A DNA stretch of 64,000 nucleotides from Torymus aiolomorphi. Its lineage: Eukaryota > Arthropoda > Insecta > Hymenoptera > Torymidae. This document shows, piece by piece, positions 9,201-18,140 of this stretch. Made by a program: the position numbers and the translations under genes. The stretch spans positions 243,170,430-243,234,429 of the forward strand of contig CM070874.1 of NCBI GenBank assembly GCA_036365515.1, read 5' to 3'. Under the pieces are notes generated by a model. The model was not told the origin of the DNA and searched no databases. It saw only the letters and a list, made by a program, of their open reading frames with translations. How positions within the stretch are numbered: position 1 is the first letter of the stretch; every line of letters begins with the position of its first letter.

Positions 9201-9545
9201 ATACGATATAACTGCCTGTTCTTGCTTGAGGTAATCACGCCCCAGGATCCCGTCTTGTTCAATAGGGAAGTCGTTCTGTGCTACTATGAACGTGATAGGT
9301 CTGTCTCGTAAGTTAACGATAGTTGTACCATAGGTGTCGACGGACTGATCATTGATACCGATGAGTGGAGTCGCTCGATCAGTATCTACTAAAATATCCA
9401 GGCGCAAGGCACCAATTTTGATAACGTTAACTGCGGCTCCGTTGTCGATCATAAAATGGAGCCACGGTCGACGACCAATAATACTGTTACGAGAGAGGTT
9501 AGAAATACCTCTCCGTAACAATAATAAAATTCGGTCGTCGCCCAA
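6186..9545 (-). CDS. pol: Pol N-terminal part: protease, reverse transcriptase, RNase H, long linker (about 1119 aa)
   Basis: The protease lies near residues 26-110, with catalytic Asp34 in an unusual D-N-G-A motif (normally DTG/DSG) and the later GILGRDYL. RT spans about 330-640 with YMDD near 517-520 (DNA about 7986-7997). RNase H follows (TTDASDEAIGAVLSQ; EKECLAVLYAF; VADHEPLNW; NADALSRNP). From about residue 800 to the end a roughly 300-residue low-complexity linker is serine-, basic- then acid-rich, with an AT-hook-like KGRGRPVGSKTRK near 848-862. The frame is open upstream only to a TGA at 9555-9557, and no ATG precedes the protease, so expression presumably needed gag fusion or splicing. 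The catalytic motifs are intact, but the frame is separated from integrase by the breaks described there. Confidence 0.9.
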   Translation of the reverse strand: MGDDRILLLLRRGISNLSRNSIIGRRPWLHFMIDNGAAVNVIKIGALRLDILVDTDRATPLIGINDQSVDTYGTTIVNLRDRPITFIVAQNDFPIEQDGILGRDYLKQEQAVISYHYNTLMISGDVMHPIPFINPHTGQSIGEEADIKIIGSSEGHHIVEKENVEEETLSILTRNILLGEDAPPNTIQESTYTPPSPAKIMYTIPRRSRKIIQLEAVNKDLSEGYLPRIDVGYEDVYLGDGIVKVQENGFCHVMAINTRNEDVSIEVDAKELISFEYAALDFEPGAEEDIPVKADNPVVDRDARVRILRDIIQMKHLNDEEKGSVEKLLEDFPHIFLLPGDPLPCTNAVEHRIPLENNLSVNTKQYRHPLVHKDFIEKDIQKKLMEGIIVPSNSPSNSPIWIVPKKPDAQGNLRWRMVVDFRELNQQTIGDAYPLPNITDILDQLGGAMYFSVFDLASGFHQIKMAPEDQWMTAFSTPGGHYEYKRMLMELRNAPATFQRLMNQIKRGLDCKETLVYMDDVIIHARTLADHDKRVRQFFSRLAYTYLVLQPEKVHFLRKEVAFLGHIISERGVEPDPEKVKAVRQFPQPKGVRNIREFLGLTGYYRRFIKDYAKIAKPLYDLLKKDQEFNWEEPQGIAFNALKERLCNEPILLFPDFAKPFMLTTDASDEAIGAVLSQVQDGSKYPVAYHSRTLNKAERNYSTTEKECLAVLYAFNHFRPYLLCRKFALVADHEPLNWMHSRKDSGQRLMRWMFKFTGYEYTFKYKPGKLNCNADALSRNPVEEPSEEDINQSLSRIRVMILEERKTPTARGSNQAPQRLLTPPVRSSGGRSSRPRLPSAPQPLTTGTAAQKGRGRPVGSKTRKVAPTLNHSIVAQRTRGKLALKAEDSVGSKDKSKPSESGKSNTEALKARAGTSNGNGREPCAPNEIPPSKTVHNPAKPRVDISLDPSFTRSPGALLSSTGIESEDSDTDGRSPIYDPRRSCLRVEETDTDDAENASNYEKEETDHDSEISARDKKIEVTVAQDSESSNETRHTTLSKEEVLQSARKFKESLQLHQDRAELEEDDEEIIILPAHFSDGDKVDGNMQSILDEMDPIDPVTMDDSVMVERIQEMVQKTQ

Positions 9546-9559
9546 GGATGTCTCTCATT

Positions 9560-9591
9560 CCTTACCTCTATTTCTCACCTCAATGTCACCA
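9560..9591 (-). promoter_or_regulatory. Leader with primer-binding-site-like sequence and splice-donor-like sites
   Basis: Element-sense TGGTGACATTGAGGTGAG (9591-9574) begins like the usual TGG of a primer-binding site and matches 13 of 18 positions of what I recall for a tRNA-Trp site. Just after it are two donor-like sites, GAG|GTGAGA (GT at 9578-9577) and GAG|GTAAGG (GT at 9565-9564), which could pair with the acceptors before env, ORF4 and ORF5. No clear LTR end (CA) precedes the TGG, so the primer-site call is weak. Confidence 0.35.
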
Positions 9592-11135
9592 AAATAAAGA
9601 TAGAGTCTAATGAAAATTATACTCCGTTCAAATTCTCATACTAAACGACATGTATCTAACGTTAATATTAATATGGGAAAATAGATAAGGGTTTAGACAT
9701 CAAAAAAATGTGGTTATCATAATAATTGGAAGTACATATATATATATATATAAATATGAAATTCTGGAAGTTTGAGGATTATATTCAGCACCCGCTTGGA
9801 AGTTTGAGGGGTTATGGGAAGTTTGAGGAGCCTCCTCAAACTTCCAATCTATATATTCAGCATCCGAGCGGAAGTTTGAGGGGTTTTCTAGAGTCTATTT
9901 GTCTAGAGTCGGTAACCTGAGGGTTATTATTTCTTTAGCCACTCTGACCGACCGGGGTTGAGCTCCTCAAACTTACTAGCCTAATATATATATATATATA
10001 TATGTATATGTGTGTGCGTATGTGTCAAGTAGTATTAGGTGAAAATTACTATAAAGATTCTAAATAAATGCTCTAGCTGAAATAATTTCTCTTTGTAGAA
10101 AATAATGTTAGATTTAGTTGGGAAGACTATAAACTATTAGGGTAACGGGCTCGATCCTTGGGTTTTCTAGAAGCCTAAAGTTAGATGATACAAAAATTGA
10201 AGATATAAGAACACTAATAGATCCGAATTAACGATTATATAGGGTAACTCAGTCTGCATATCATTAAGGAAAACCCCTTAAAAGCGTGTTTACGATTTGT
10301 ATCACAATAGATTAAGGAAATAGTACTCAAAACAATAAGGATATTTCTACTAGCGACAGTTTTATAAGGTTTAAATTTGTTTATTAAGACAATCACTAGA
10401 TTATTAATAATACTAAATAAATAAATAAATAATTGATAATTCTTACGTTAAAAATATAAAATGTTAATTGTTGAACGAAACGTGTATAAGAAAAACCTTT
10501 GACTTTAATGATATCCCGTAATGCGTTTTCCCAAGAGAGTTTAGTTTTCAGATAAAGATTTCGTGGCTCGGATTAATTACAATATAAATTTCCACAATTA
10601 TTTATACTTATTTGGAATGCTTTATGAAGGCTCTTTGATTAAAATAACCCTTTTCCCAAATATTGAATTTAATCGATTCCCAACGCAGATAATTATTACT
10701 TCCGGGGATAATAAGAATGAATAAAATTTAATCAAAAATAATGTATAGTTATCTACATATAGTTATATCTATATATTTCCGAATAATCTGGTTGTATGTG
10801 TATACGTGTTTAATTAAAATAGTAACATAAAGTCTTACCTGAATAATATTGGAGGGAAGGATTTAGGAGAAATCAAATTCCTGAATAATGTATTAATTTC
10901 CTTTTATTTCCTCAGTTATACACTTGCTTCAATCTCTCTTTTTCGTCTCGACTTGGCTCAATATCTAATTCTTTATTATTATTATTATTATAAAACAATA
11001 AAATTCGATCTTTCTTTCTTTCGATATCGTTTACGCGGGTTTACTGAATACGCAAATAAGTACAATAATTATCTCAATTGAACTCGTGCTATATAAATAT
11101 AATACAAGACTTTACACTCTTCGTCGCACACGTTA
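9592..11135 (-). other. Non-coding leader or interior of a long 5' LTR, with GGAAGTTTGAGG motif cluster
   Basis: About 1.5 kb of AT-rich sequence without a coding frame, where gag would normally sit. Because the left LTR is cut by the window edge, I cannot tell whether this is leader or the rest of a roughly 2-kb LTR. A cluster of GGAAGTTTGAGG direct copies (about 9766, 9800, 9820, 9870) and inverted copies (about 9833, 9963) lies at 9760-9980, with (TA)n runs on either side. A small (ATT)n run is at 10976-10990. Confidence 0.5.
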
Positions 11136-11586
11136 TACCGATCTTTCTCTCTTAATTGGTTTTTCCACTCTACCCAATAAATTAATTTCCTTTTCACACC
11201 TTCGTATTGTCCACGTTTTCTCTTCCCCCCTACATCATTCTTCGGTCACTCTCTCTCTCTCTCACTCATACTATTTTTCAGCGTCGGTAACGCGGCGCTC
11301 GCGCAATAGATCCGCGATGTGCTGCCCTCGCTGCAACGCGGTGACTCCAGGCGTCGCGACTCGCCCCGTTCCGGCAGCCAGCGCGTTGCTGCGTGGTCAG
11401 CACTTGAAATTTGAGTAACGAAACAGCGGACGTTCACCTGGAATATCACTGCTTGCTATTGAAATTCGTAGAGGCCGTTGCATTTTCGCTATTTCCTCAT
11501 TCAGTTGTATTAAGTTATATTCAATACATTTCGTTTTTAACACATAAAATTTAGATTATTTTTGAAAAAAAATACATAACGTAACA
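11136..11586 (-). repeat. 5' LTR of the errantivirus-like element (portion shared with the left LTR)
   Basis: It is nearly identical to 1-453 and ends at 11586 with GTAACA (element-sense start TGTTACG). Beyond this edge the two flanks differ completely: polypurine tract on the left copy, retroelement protease remnant on the right copy. This pins the LTR outer edge. The inner edge is undefined because the matching LTR is truncated by the window. Short ORFs inside it are not genes. Confidence 0.88.
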
Positions 11587-12685
11587 TCACCTAATGTAAA
11601 TAATTTATTTTCAAAGCCTAATTTAGCATTATGAGTTAAAAATAATTGCGACCCTAAATTCCAGTAAATGGAATTTGAAAATTATTAGGGACTACTATAA
11701 ATTCTACATTCCTACCTAACATTCTTTTATTGACTATACCTAAAGATAAAACTGGATTTTCAGAAATACCCATGATTAGTGTTGGTCTTGTTGTATCTAT
11801 AGTTTTTATGTCGTTGATAAAACCTACACGAAGGATGTTTATTTCTGATCCCGAATCCAACATGAAACCAAATAATACATCATTTTTACAATCTTTGAAA
11901 GAAACATGCGGAATTAATTTTGACGCAATGGGGAGTTTAATGCTATTAACTCGTCCGCGGTAAATCCCTGCACTTGGGCCGTACGGGTTGAGCGCTGAGA
12001 AATAGGCTGAGTCCCTTAAGGTGCTCTCGGGCCTGAAGGGCTCTGCTCGTTTCCCAACCTCTTTGCCTCATTATTAGCCTTTCTTTGGCATTGGTCAATT
12101 GAATGACCTTTAATTTTGCAATAAGCACAGGTAATATTATTTCTACAAGAAACCGCCGTATGGCCGGTATTTAAACACAGCTGGCTTGTTTCTATGTTAA
12201 CAACTGGTTTATTTACTTTATTAGTTTCGCGCAGGTAACATCTATCAGCAGTATTCCCTTCGTTTAAACAAAGCTGGCAGGTAATTGTATTTTGTATTGC
12301 GGTGGCTTGCTCACCTGACCAACAAAAACGAGTGGCATGTCCTTGTCTCCCACAAGTTTGACAAATAGCAACATTATAACATTGGGCTGCTAGATGTCCA
12401 GGTTTCTTACAAATTTGGCATATTATACCCTTTTTGCATTGGGCAGATTGGTGCCCTAGTTTTTTGCAAATTTTGCAGTTATCCTCTGGTTTTGGGGCTC
12501 TTACAGCAACAAGCTGACATTTATCAGTGCCGTGTCCCGATTGATTGCAAATTCTGCAAATTAAAACACGATTCGCTGATAATAGGCTACAATTGTTAGC
12601 TTCATGTCCCGTTTGTTTGCATAATTGGCAAAGGAATACCTTTTTTTTTTATCAGTTTTCCCTAAACTAGATTGATCCCTTCTTA
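11587..12685 (-). pseudogene. Decayed gag/protease of a second LTR retroelement, with eight zinc knuckles
   Basis: The minus-strand translation of 12630-12088 is an open run of eight CCHC-type knuckles. Six are intact, for example CRICNQSGHGTDKC and CKICKKLGHQSAQC. The sixth has Asn for His and the seventh has Ser for the first Cys. Downstream a stop and a frameshift precede a retropepsin segment (11863-11654) with LDSGSEINIL. A TAG then falls just before GRNYF, and another frameshift follows. The errantivirus LTR interrupts it at 11587. The knuckles mark a nucleocapsid-like region that binds nucleic acid, followed by the protease as in Gypsy-type elements. Eight knuckles is far more than the usual one or two. 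Confidence 0.75.
12683..12685. repeat. Left TTA target-site duplication of Tc5-like transposon
   Basis: TTA precedes the terminal CAAGGAAGG. The matching TTA is at 18078-18080. Collapsing the element plus one TTA restores a continuous minus-strand gag frame across the site, which independently supports the boundaries. Confidence 0.75.
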
Positions 12686-13650
12686 CAAGGAAGGTACCCC
12701 AAGTGTAAGTCGCCGATTTGGACGATATTGCAATATGTTGTAGTACATTAAAAAATAAGAGACACGTATTTTTTTACGTGCTGATAGACACTTTAAGGGG
12801 GTGAAATCTACCCCTAAAGTTCACCCTCAAAAACAGTTTTTTCAAATATTTCAAAAACGAATAAAGCTAGTTAAATAAAACCGACGCCAAAAGTTGTAGA
12901 ATAAAAAAGCCTTCAAAACAGCATTACTTTCAATTTTAAGGGTAGCAACCCCTATTTTTTTTTAAAGAAAACTAAGCTTTTCTCATCAATTTTCAGCTAT
13001 AAAAATTACAATAAATTATATATCGCCTCAAAACAGATTTCATTTAAAAGAAAATTAAAAAATAAAGTTGACTTGTCTCGTGGTTTTGGCCAAAATTATT
13101 TTTTAGGGGGTAACTACCCCTTATTTATATTTTGTTCATTATTTCAGAAATAAATAAAGACATCTTAATAAAACCAACGCTAAAAATTTTAAAATAAGAA
13201 AGGCTTCGAAACAGCATTATTTCCAATTTTAAGGGTAGCAACCCCTATTATTTTTCAAGACAACTAAGCTTTTTTCATCATTTTTCAGCTATAAAAATTA
13301 TAATAAATTATATATCGCCTTAAAACTGATTCCATTTAAAAGAAAATTAAAAAATAAAGTTCACCTGTCCCGTGGTTTTAACCAAAATTATTTTTTAGGG
13401 GTAACTACCCCTTATTTTTATTTTGTTCATTATTTCAGAAATAAATAAAGATACCTTAAAAAAACTAACGCTAAAAATCTTAAGATTAAAAAGTCCATAA
13501 ATCTGCATAACTTTCAATTTTAAGGGTAGCAACCCCTATTTTTTTTAAAGGAAATTAAGTTTTTTATCAATTTTCAGCTATAAAAATTGCAATAAATATA
13601 TCTCTTTAAAAACCATTCCATTGAAAAGATTGACCATAAAATTTTGACCA
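12686..13650 (+). repeat. Left long terminal inverted repeat with internal about 290-bp tandem units
   Basis: It matches 17265-18077 in reverse complement. The marker AAGGGTAGCAACCCCT recurs near 12938, 13231 and 13521, giving spacings of about 293 and 290 bp. Each unit also has a TAGGGG(G)TAACTACCCC segment and an AGCTATAAAAATT segment. Several units contain their own short inverted repeats (GGGTAGCAACCC). Confidence 0.85.
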
Positions 13651-15306
13651 ATAACACAGACAAACGCTATGTAATTTTAGCGCTTTCGAGCAATACGAAA
13701 TTAAAATTTATCATTAATTTTGCAAAATTAGTTTGGTTAAACTACTTGTTTAAACGGATTATTGTAAAGCTTTTTTGAAAAACTAATTTTGACTTGAATT
13801 CCACAAGAAAAGTAATATGTTTATTTAAACTTTTATATGTTGTAATGAACCAAAAAACGAAAAATATTTATATTTTTTATCTGTGAATAATACATTTTAA
13901 AGGGGTGCAAATCATCCCCGGAAGTTCATTATGTTCTTACTTACCTTTATTATATTTTATGTATTATTATAAATACTTCGTCAAAGGCAATCGTACCGTT
14001 TTGATACGTGATAAATAAAGCATTAAAAAAAAATTAATGTGTGTGTGCGTGTGTGTACGTCGATGTAAGTGATTTTTATGCAGTAAATAAGAGTAATCGC
14101 TGATTGTGAATGAGAAAATAATATGTTATTATGTTATTATGAGGCGGATATTTATAGATTGGTGATTTAACTCGTAGTTTCATATATTGCTGGCAAACAT
14201 TGTATTTATAAGTCGGTAGAGTTCCAGTCGTGCAGTGTTGTTTTGTGAAAGCGGTTATTTCTACAATATTGTGGCTGTAATATTGCATCAATTCATTTTT
14301 TTTAATGTCAGCAGCACTACAAAACTACAGGTAAATGTATATTTATATATCAGATCTAATGCATTAATTGTAAGAATTTCGTATCTGTCTATAGGCTTTA
14401 ATAAAATTATAACAGCTTTTCAAAATTATATTTTGCGCTATTTTTAATGAACATATTAGAAAGTATGCAATTTCGTACATTGTTACATTTTTTGGAGATA
14501 CATTTGACGTTATAGAGCACAAATAGTTTAAATTAATTTTTCTTTAATTTTAAAGATTTAAAAAATCCTGATTTATAAGTGCATAAAGTATTTTTAATAT
14601 TTTTACGAAAATTAAAAAATGTATCAAAATATATTTGATTGTGTATACTGTATTGTTTACTTTCTGTTATTAACGAAATTATAGACTCCTGATTCAATTT
14701 TTAGCCAAAATTGTATACGGTTCCTTTACTATTAGATGTTTTACAAATAATAAATTTTACATACAAATAATAATTTTAAATAACTAAATCCTAATTTTAA
14801 TAAATCTAAATTAACAGGCATTGTGCAATACATCTTATCGATTACTGTTTACAAATTAAAAAAAAAAACTCGAGATTACCTTCTTTTCATTTTAATCAAG
14901 CGCTTTAGTAAAGAAATATACAGATACGATATTCTTAATAGATTCTTAACAGGCTGGCCCAAAGTATAAATATTTGTTTTATTTTTATGTGTCGCCTTTT
15001 TAAATGCAACATTATTATCTTGTGAAAATATGGTATTTTTTTAATATTTAAACAAATATTTCCCGGTAAAAAGACATTGGTCGCATAATGGCGTACATCA
15101 GTAAAAGCGTACAACGTACAACATACAAAGCTTCCTCATTGAGAAATAGCTATGTTCTCGCAACATAATAATGTAACGTTTAGAGGGGTGACGCATACAA
15201 ATTAAAAAAATGTTTTTATTTTCAGCATTCTATATATGTGTGTTGTAAAGATACTATTTCTGTATGCAATTATTCTTAAAAATGTTTGATTATTTTAGCA
15301 CTCAAA
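13651..15306 (+). other. Internal non-coding part of Tc5-like element, left of transposase
   Basis: AT-rich sequence without a recognisable coding frame. A short TG-rich tract is at 14040-14060. The end (TTGATTATTTTAG at about 15298) looks like a splice acceptor just before the likely transposase start at 15307, suggesting an upstream non-coding exon. Confidence 0.4.
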
Positions 15307-16950
15307 ATGAAAATTAATCCTCTGAATGTTATTAATTTGCTGCTTGCCTATTTCCAAACATTTGATATTGAAGATAGCCCTTATAATATTAAAGAAATAG
15401 AAATAAAAGACCATTTCCAAATGATACTGTTAGATTTAATGGAATCGTCTAATAGCATAGATGTTATAATGGAAAAATCGTTGGATTTTCAAGAAGAATA
15501 TAAAGAAACAGATGCACGTATTGTGGAAGATGTTGATTTACATACACTTCCTTACTATCCTGAATTACCTACGGATCAATGTACGGGACATGAAGAACCA
15601 TTGAGTTTTGAATACAAAAAAAGGGCTGTAGAATATTGGAGAAGTGGAAAAACAAAAAAGAATTTATCGCTTAAAACAGTTCAAAATAGATTCAGGAAAG
15701 TCAGTTCTGAAACACAGTTACATCGCTGGGCTCACCAAATCAATCAAGGTGGAAGTTACCGAGAAAAAATTGCAAAAATTTGCGATTTCACACTAGAAAA
15801 TTTTAAAGCTGCTACTGAAGCTGGATTAATAATTCATGACAACGATTTAAGAAGATGGGCTCTACAAGCACGAAAATTAATCGGAAATGAGGACGTAAGA
15901 TTTACAGCTTCAAAACATTGGCATTCAAAATTTAAAAACACCCATAGAATTGTTTCTCGAAAAATTAATAAAAATAAGTAGAATTCGTAACAGAAGTCAA
16001 ACAATTGATTAATCAAATAGGCGCTGACAATACATATAATTCAGACCAGTCTGGTTTTCAGTTGGAAATGCATTCTGGTCGATCTCTTGCTTTTGAAGGA
16101 GAAAAGAAATTACAGTGCCTTGTACAGTCGGTCACATCAACAACTCATAGCTATACTGTACAGCCGACAATTTCAGCCACAGGAAAGTTACTATCACCAT
16201 TATTTTTAGTATTAAAGGAACGAAGCGGAGAATTTGGACGAATTGTCTCACAAAATTTGTTTGTGCCTACAAACGTATATGTTACATCCTCGACATCTGG
16301 AAAACCTAATTCAGGTAAAATCACGTTCCATTAATTTCTAAAAATAAAACGTTAATTATTTCGGAAGACACATTTAAATAAAATCAAAATTTGTAGAACT
16401 CTTTAAGGCGTGGTTAAAAGAGGTATATTTTCCTCAAGTTGGACCTAGAAGCATGCTGCTAATTGGTTCGTGGAGTGGTCATTGTCCAACGATTGTACAG
16501 GAAGTTACGCCACACGATAAAATACTACATCTCAAAATGATACCTACAGGAACGACTGGAAACATACAGCCGTTAGATGTATATGGATTCCGCACATGGA
16601 AGAACTATGTTAAACATTTTTCAGACCATGTTTTGCTCATAGACGAAGACTTAAATTTACATTTGAGAAATAATATAATTAAATTACAGTCTTTGGTTCA
16701 TAACCAATTTTCATCCCCACGATATGAAAATCTATTTAAATATTCGTGGTATAAAAGTGGGTATCTTGTGAATCGACCAGGAGATTTCGATGACCCCGTA
16801 AGTTTCAGTTTCGGAGATTCCTGTGCAACGCATTGTGAGATCAATGGTTGAAATAATGTTGCAATTGTTAGATGTTCGTGGTGTAAAAAATCTTTATGCT
16901 TAAAACACTTTTTTGAAGAATATCATTATTGTACAACTTACAATCCATAA
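15307..16950 (+). pseudogene. Tc5-like DDE transposase, decayed, with one intron
   Basis: The likely start is ATG 15307 after an acceptor-like TTTTAG. The N-terminal part (to 15981) has an acidic region then helix-turn-helix-like segments (LKTVQNRF; LRRWALQARKL). A frameshift near 15976 leads to the catalytic part: NSDQSGF with the first Asp, then an intron of about 80 bp (GTAAAATC at about 16315 to TTTGTAG at 16397), then LLIGSWSGHC where family members I recall have Asp at the Gly position, and IQPLDVYGF with the third acid. TGA at 16849-16851 is followed in frame by a cysteine/histidine-rich tail (CSWCKKSLCLKH) ending at TAA 16950. The frameshift, the missing second acid and the stop make activity unlikely. 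Confidence 0.75.
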
Positions 16951-17264
16951 TGCCTCGAGCTATTCGACAAACAATTACTTCTTTGAGAATACTTTAACTT
17001 TTTTGTAGTAATAGGAATAATAAAACTTGTGTTGTTAAAACAAAAACCATATTTACATTAGTTATCATTTCATTTTGTATTTTTCTGCAACACGTAACTT
17101 TAATTTTTATTATTTTTTTGAAAAAAAATTAATCTCACTAAATTCTGATTATTTACGCAATTTTTTCAGAAAAAAATAATAAACACATTTACCCTCCCTG
17201 CTAGAAAAAGTAATTAGAAGTCGATGAAAATCGATAAGTTTCACCATTGAAGTCAATAAAGTCT
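16951..17264 (+). other. Internal non-coding part of Tc5-like element, right of transposase
   Basis: AT-rich. At about 17196-17250 there is a CCCTGCTAGAAAAAG start and a GATGAAAATCGAT stretch resembling the CTGCTAGAAAT-type MITE seen elsewhere in the window. Otherwise I see nothing. Confidence 0.35.
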
Positions 17265-18077
17265 CTTAATTTCCTTGAAAAGAGAAAAATAGGGGTTCCT
17301 ACCCTTAAAATTGAAAGTGATACAGATTTGTGGCCTTTTTAATTATAAGATTTTTAGCGTCAGTTTTATTAAGGTAGTTACCCCCTAAAAAATAATTTTG
17401 GTTAAAACCACGGGACAGGTCAACTTTATTTTTTTAATTTTCTTTTAAATGGAATCAGTTTTAAGGCGGTATATAATTTATTATAATTTTTATAGCTGGA
17501 AATTGATGAAAAAAGCTTAGTTTTCTTGAAAAAAATAGGGGTTGCTACCCTTAAAATTGAAAGTAATGCTGTTTTGAAGCTTTTCCTATTTTAAAATTTT
17601 TAGCGTTGGTTTTATTAAGGTATCTTTATTTATTTCTGAAATAATGAACAAAATATAAATAAGGGGTAGTTACCCCCTAAACAATAATTTTGGCCAAAAC
17701 CACGAGACAGGTCAACTTTATTTTTTAATTTTCTTTTAAATGGAATCAGTTTTGAGGCGATATATAATTTATTGTAATATTTATAGCTGAAAATTGATGA
17801 AAAATGCTTAGTTTTCTTGAAAAAAAAATAGGGGTTGCTACCCTTCAAATTGAAAGTAATGCTATTTTGAAGACTTTTTTATTCTACAACTTTTGGCGTC
17901 GGTTTCATTAATATTTGAAAAAACTGTTTTTAAGGGTGAACTTTAGGGGTAGATTTCACTCCCTTAAAGTGTCTATCAGCACGTAAAAAAAAAATACGTG
18001 TCTCTTATTTTTTAATGTACTAGAACATATTGCAATATCGTCCAAATCGGCGACTTACACTTGGGGTACCTTCCTTG
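17265..18077 (-). repeat. Right long terminal inverted repeat of Tc5-like element
   Basis: It is the reverse complement of the left repeat. The marker AGGGGTTGCTACCCTT recurs near 17291 (variant), 17536 and 17831. It ends in ...CTTCCTTG at 18077 followed by TTA. Confidence 0.85.
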
Positions 18078-18140
18078 TTAGATCGATTTTAATACATTCA
18101 ATCGTCTCACCACAAAATGTCGATGCAGAAAATTAATTAA
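18078..18140 (-). pseudogene. Continuation of the eight-knuckle retroelement gag beyond the Tc5-like insertion
   Basis: Read on the minus strand, the frame ending at this edge (…CIKIDL) joins, after removal of the transposon and one TTA, to a frame that continues (RRDQSSLGKTDKKK) just before the first zinc knuckle. A TAA lies immediately upstream near 18140. A poly-A run next to the knuckles has a length change that shifts the phase by one. The stretch is short. Confidence 0.5.

Larger units (their letters stand above)
1..11586 (-). mobile_element. Errantivirus-like (Ty3/Gypsy, env-bearing) LTR retroelement, left end outside window
   Basis: Two copies of the same LTR sequence (1-453 and 11136-11586) in the same orientation enclose protease, reverse transcriptase, RNase H, integrase and envelope frames, all on the minus strand. 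RT, RNase H, integrase order is that of Ty3/Gypsy elements, and the furin-cleaved envelope is typical of insect errantiviruses. Two further ORFs lie between env and the 3' LTR, which is not the standard plan. No gag frame is visible between the 5' LTR and the protease. The pol frame is broken once by a frameshift and once by a TGA. Target-site duplication cannot be tested because the left end is off the window. The right end lies inside a second retroelement fragment. Confidence 0.9.
12686..18077 (+). mobile_element. Tc5-like DNA transposon (IS630-Tc1-mariner superfamily), about 5.4 kb
   Basis: The ends are inverted copies beginning CAAGGAAGGTACCCCAAGTG, flanked by TTA on both sides. A TTA duplication and a CAAGG-type end are known for nematode Tc5 elements. 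The long terminal inverted repeats (0.8-0.95 kb each) are built from about 290-bp subrepeats. A decayed DDE transposase lies between them on the plus strand. The element is inserted in the gag of the eight-knuckle retroelement, whose frame resumes beyond 18080. Confidence 0.8.

Noticed and set aside
11086..11449. Small ORFs within the errantivirus LTR
   Set aside because: They lie in LTR sequence, overlap on both strands and have no recognisable features.
16849..16851. Selenocysteine or programmed readthrough at the transposase TGA
   Set aside because: The gene already has a frameshift and a lost catalytic residue, so simple decay explains the stop.
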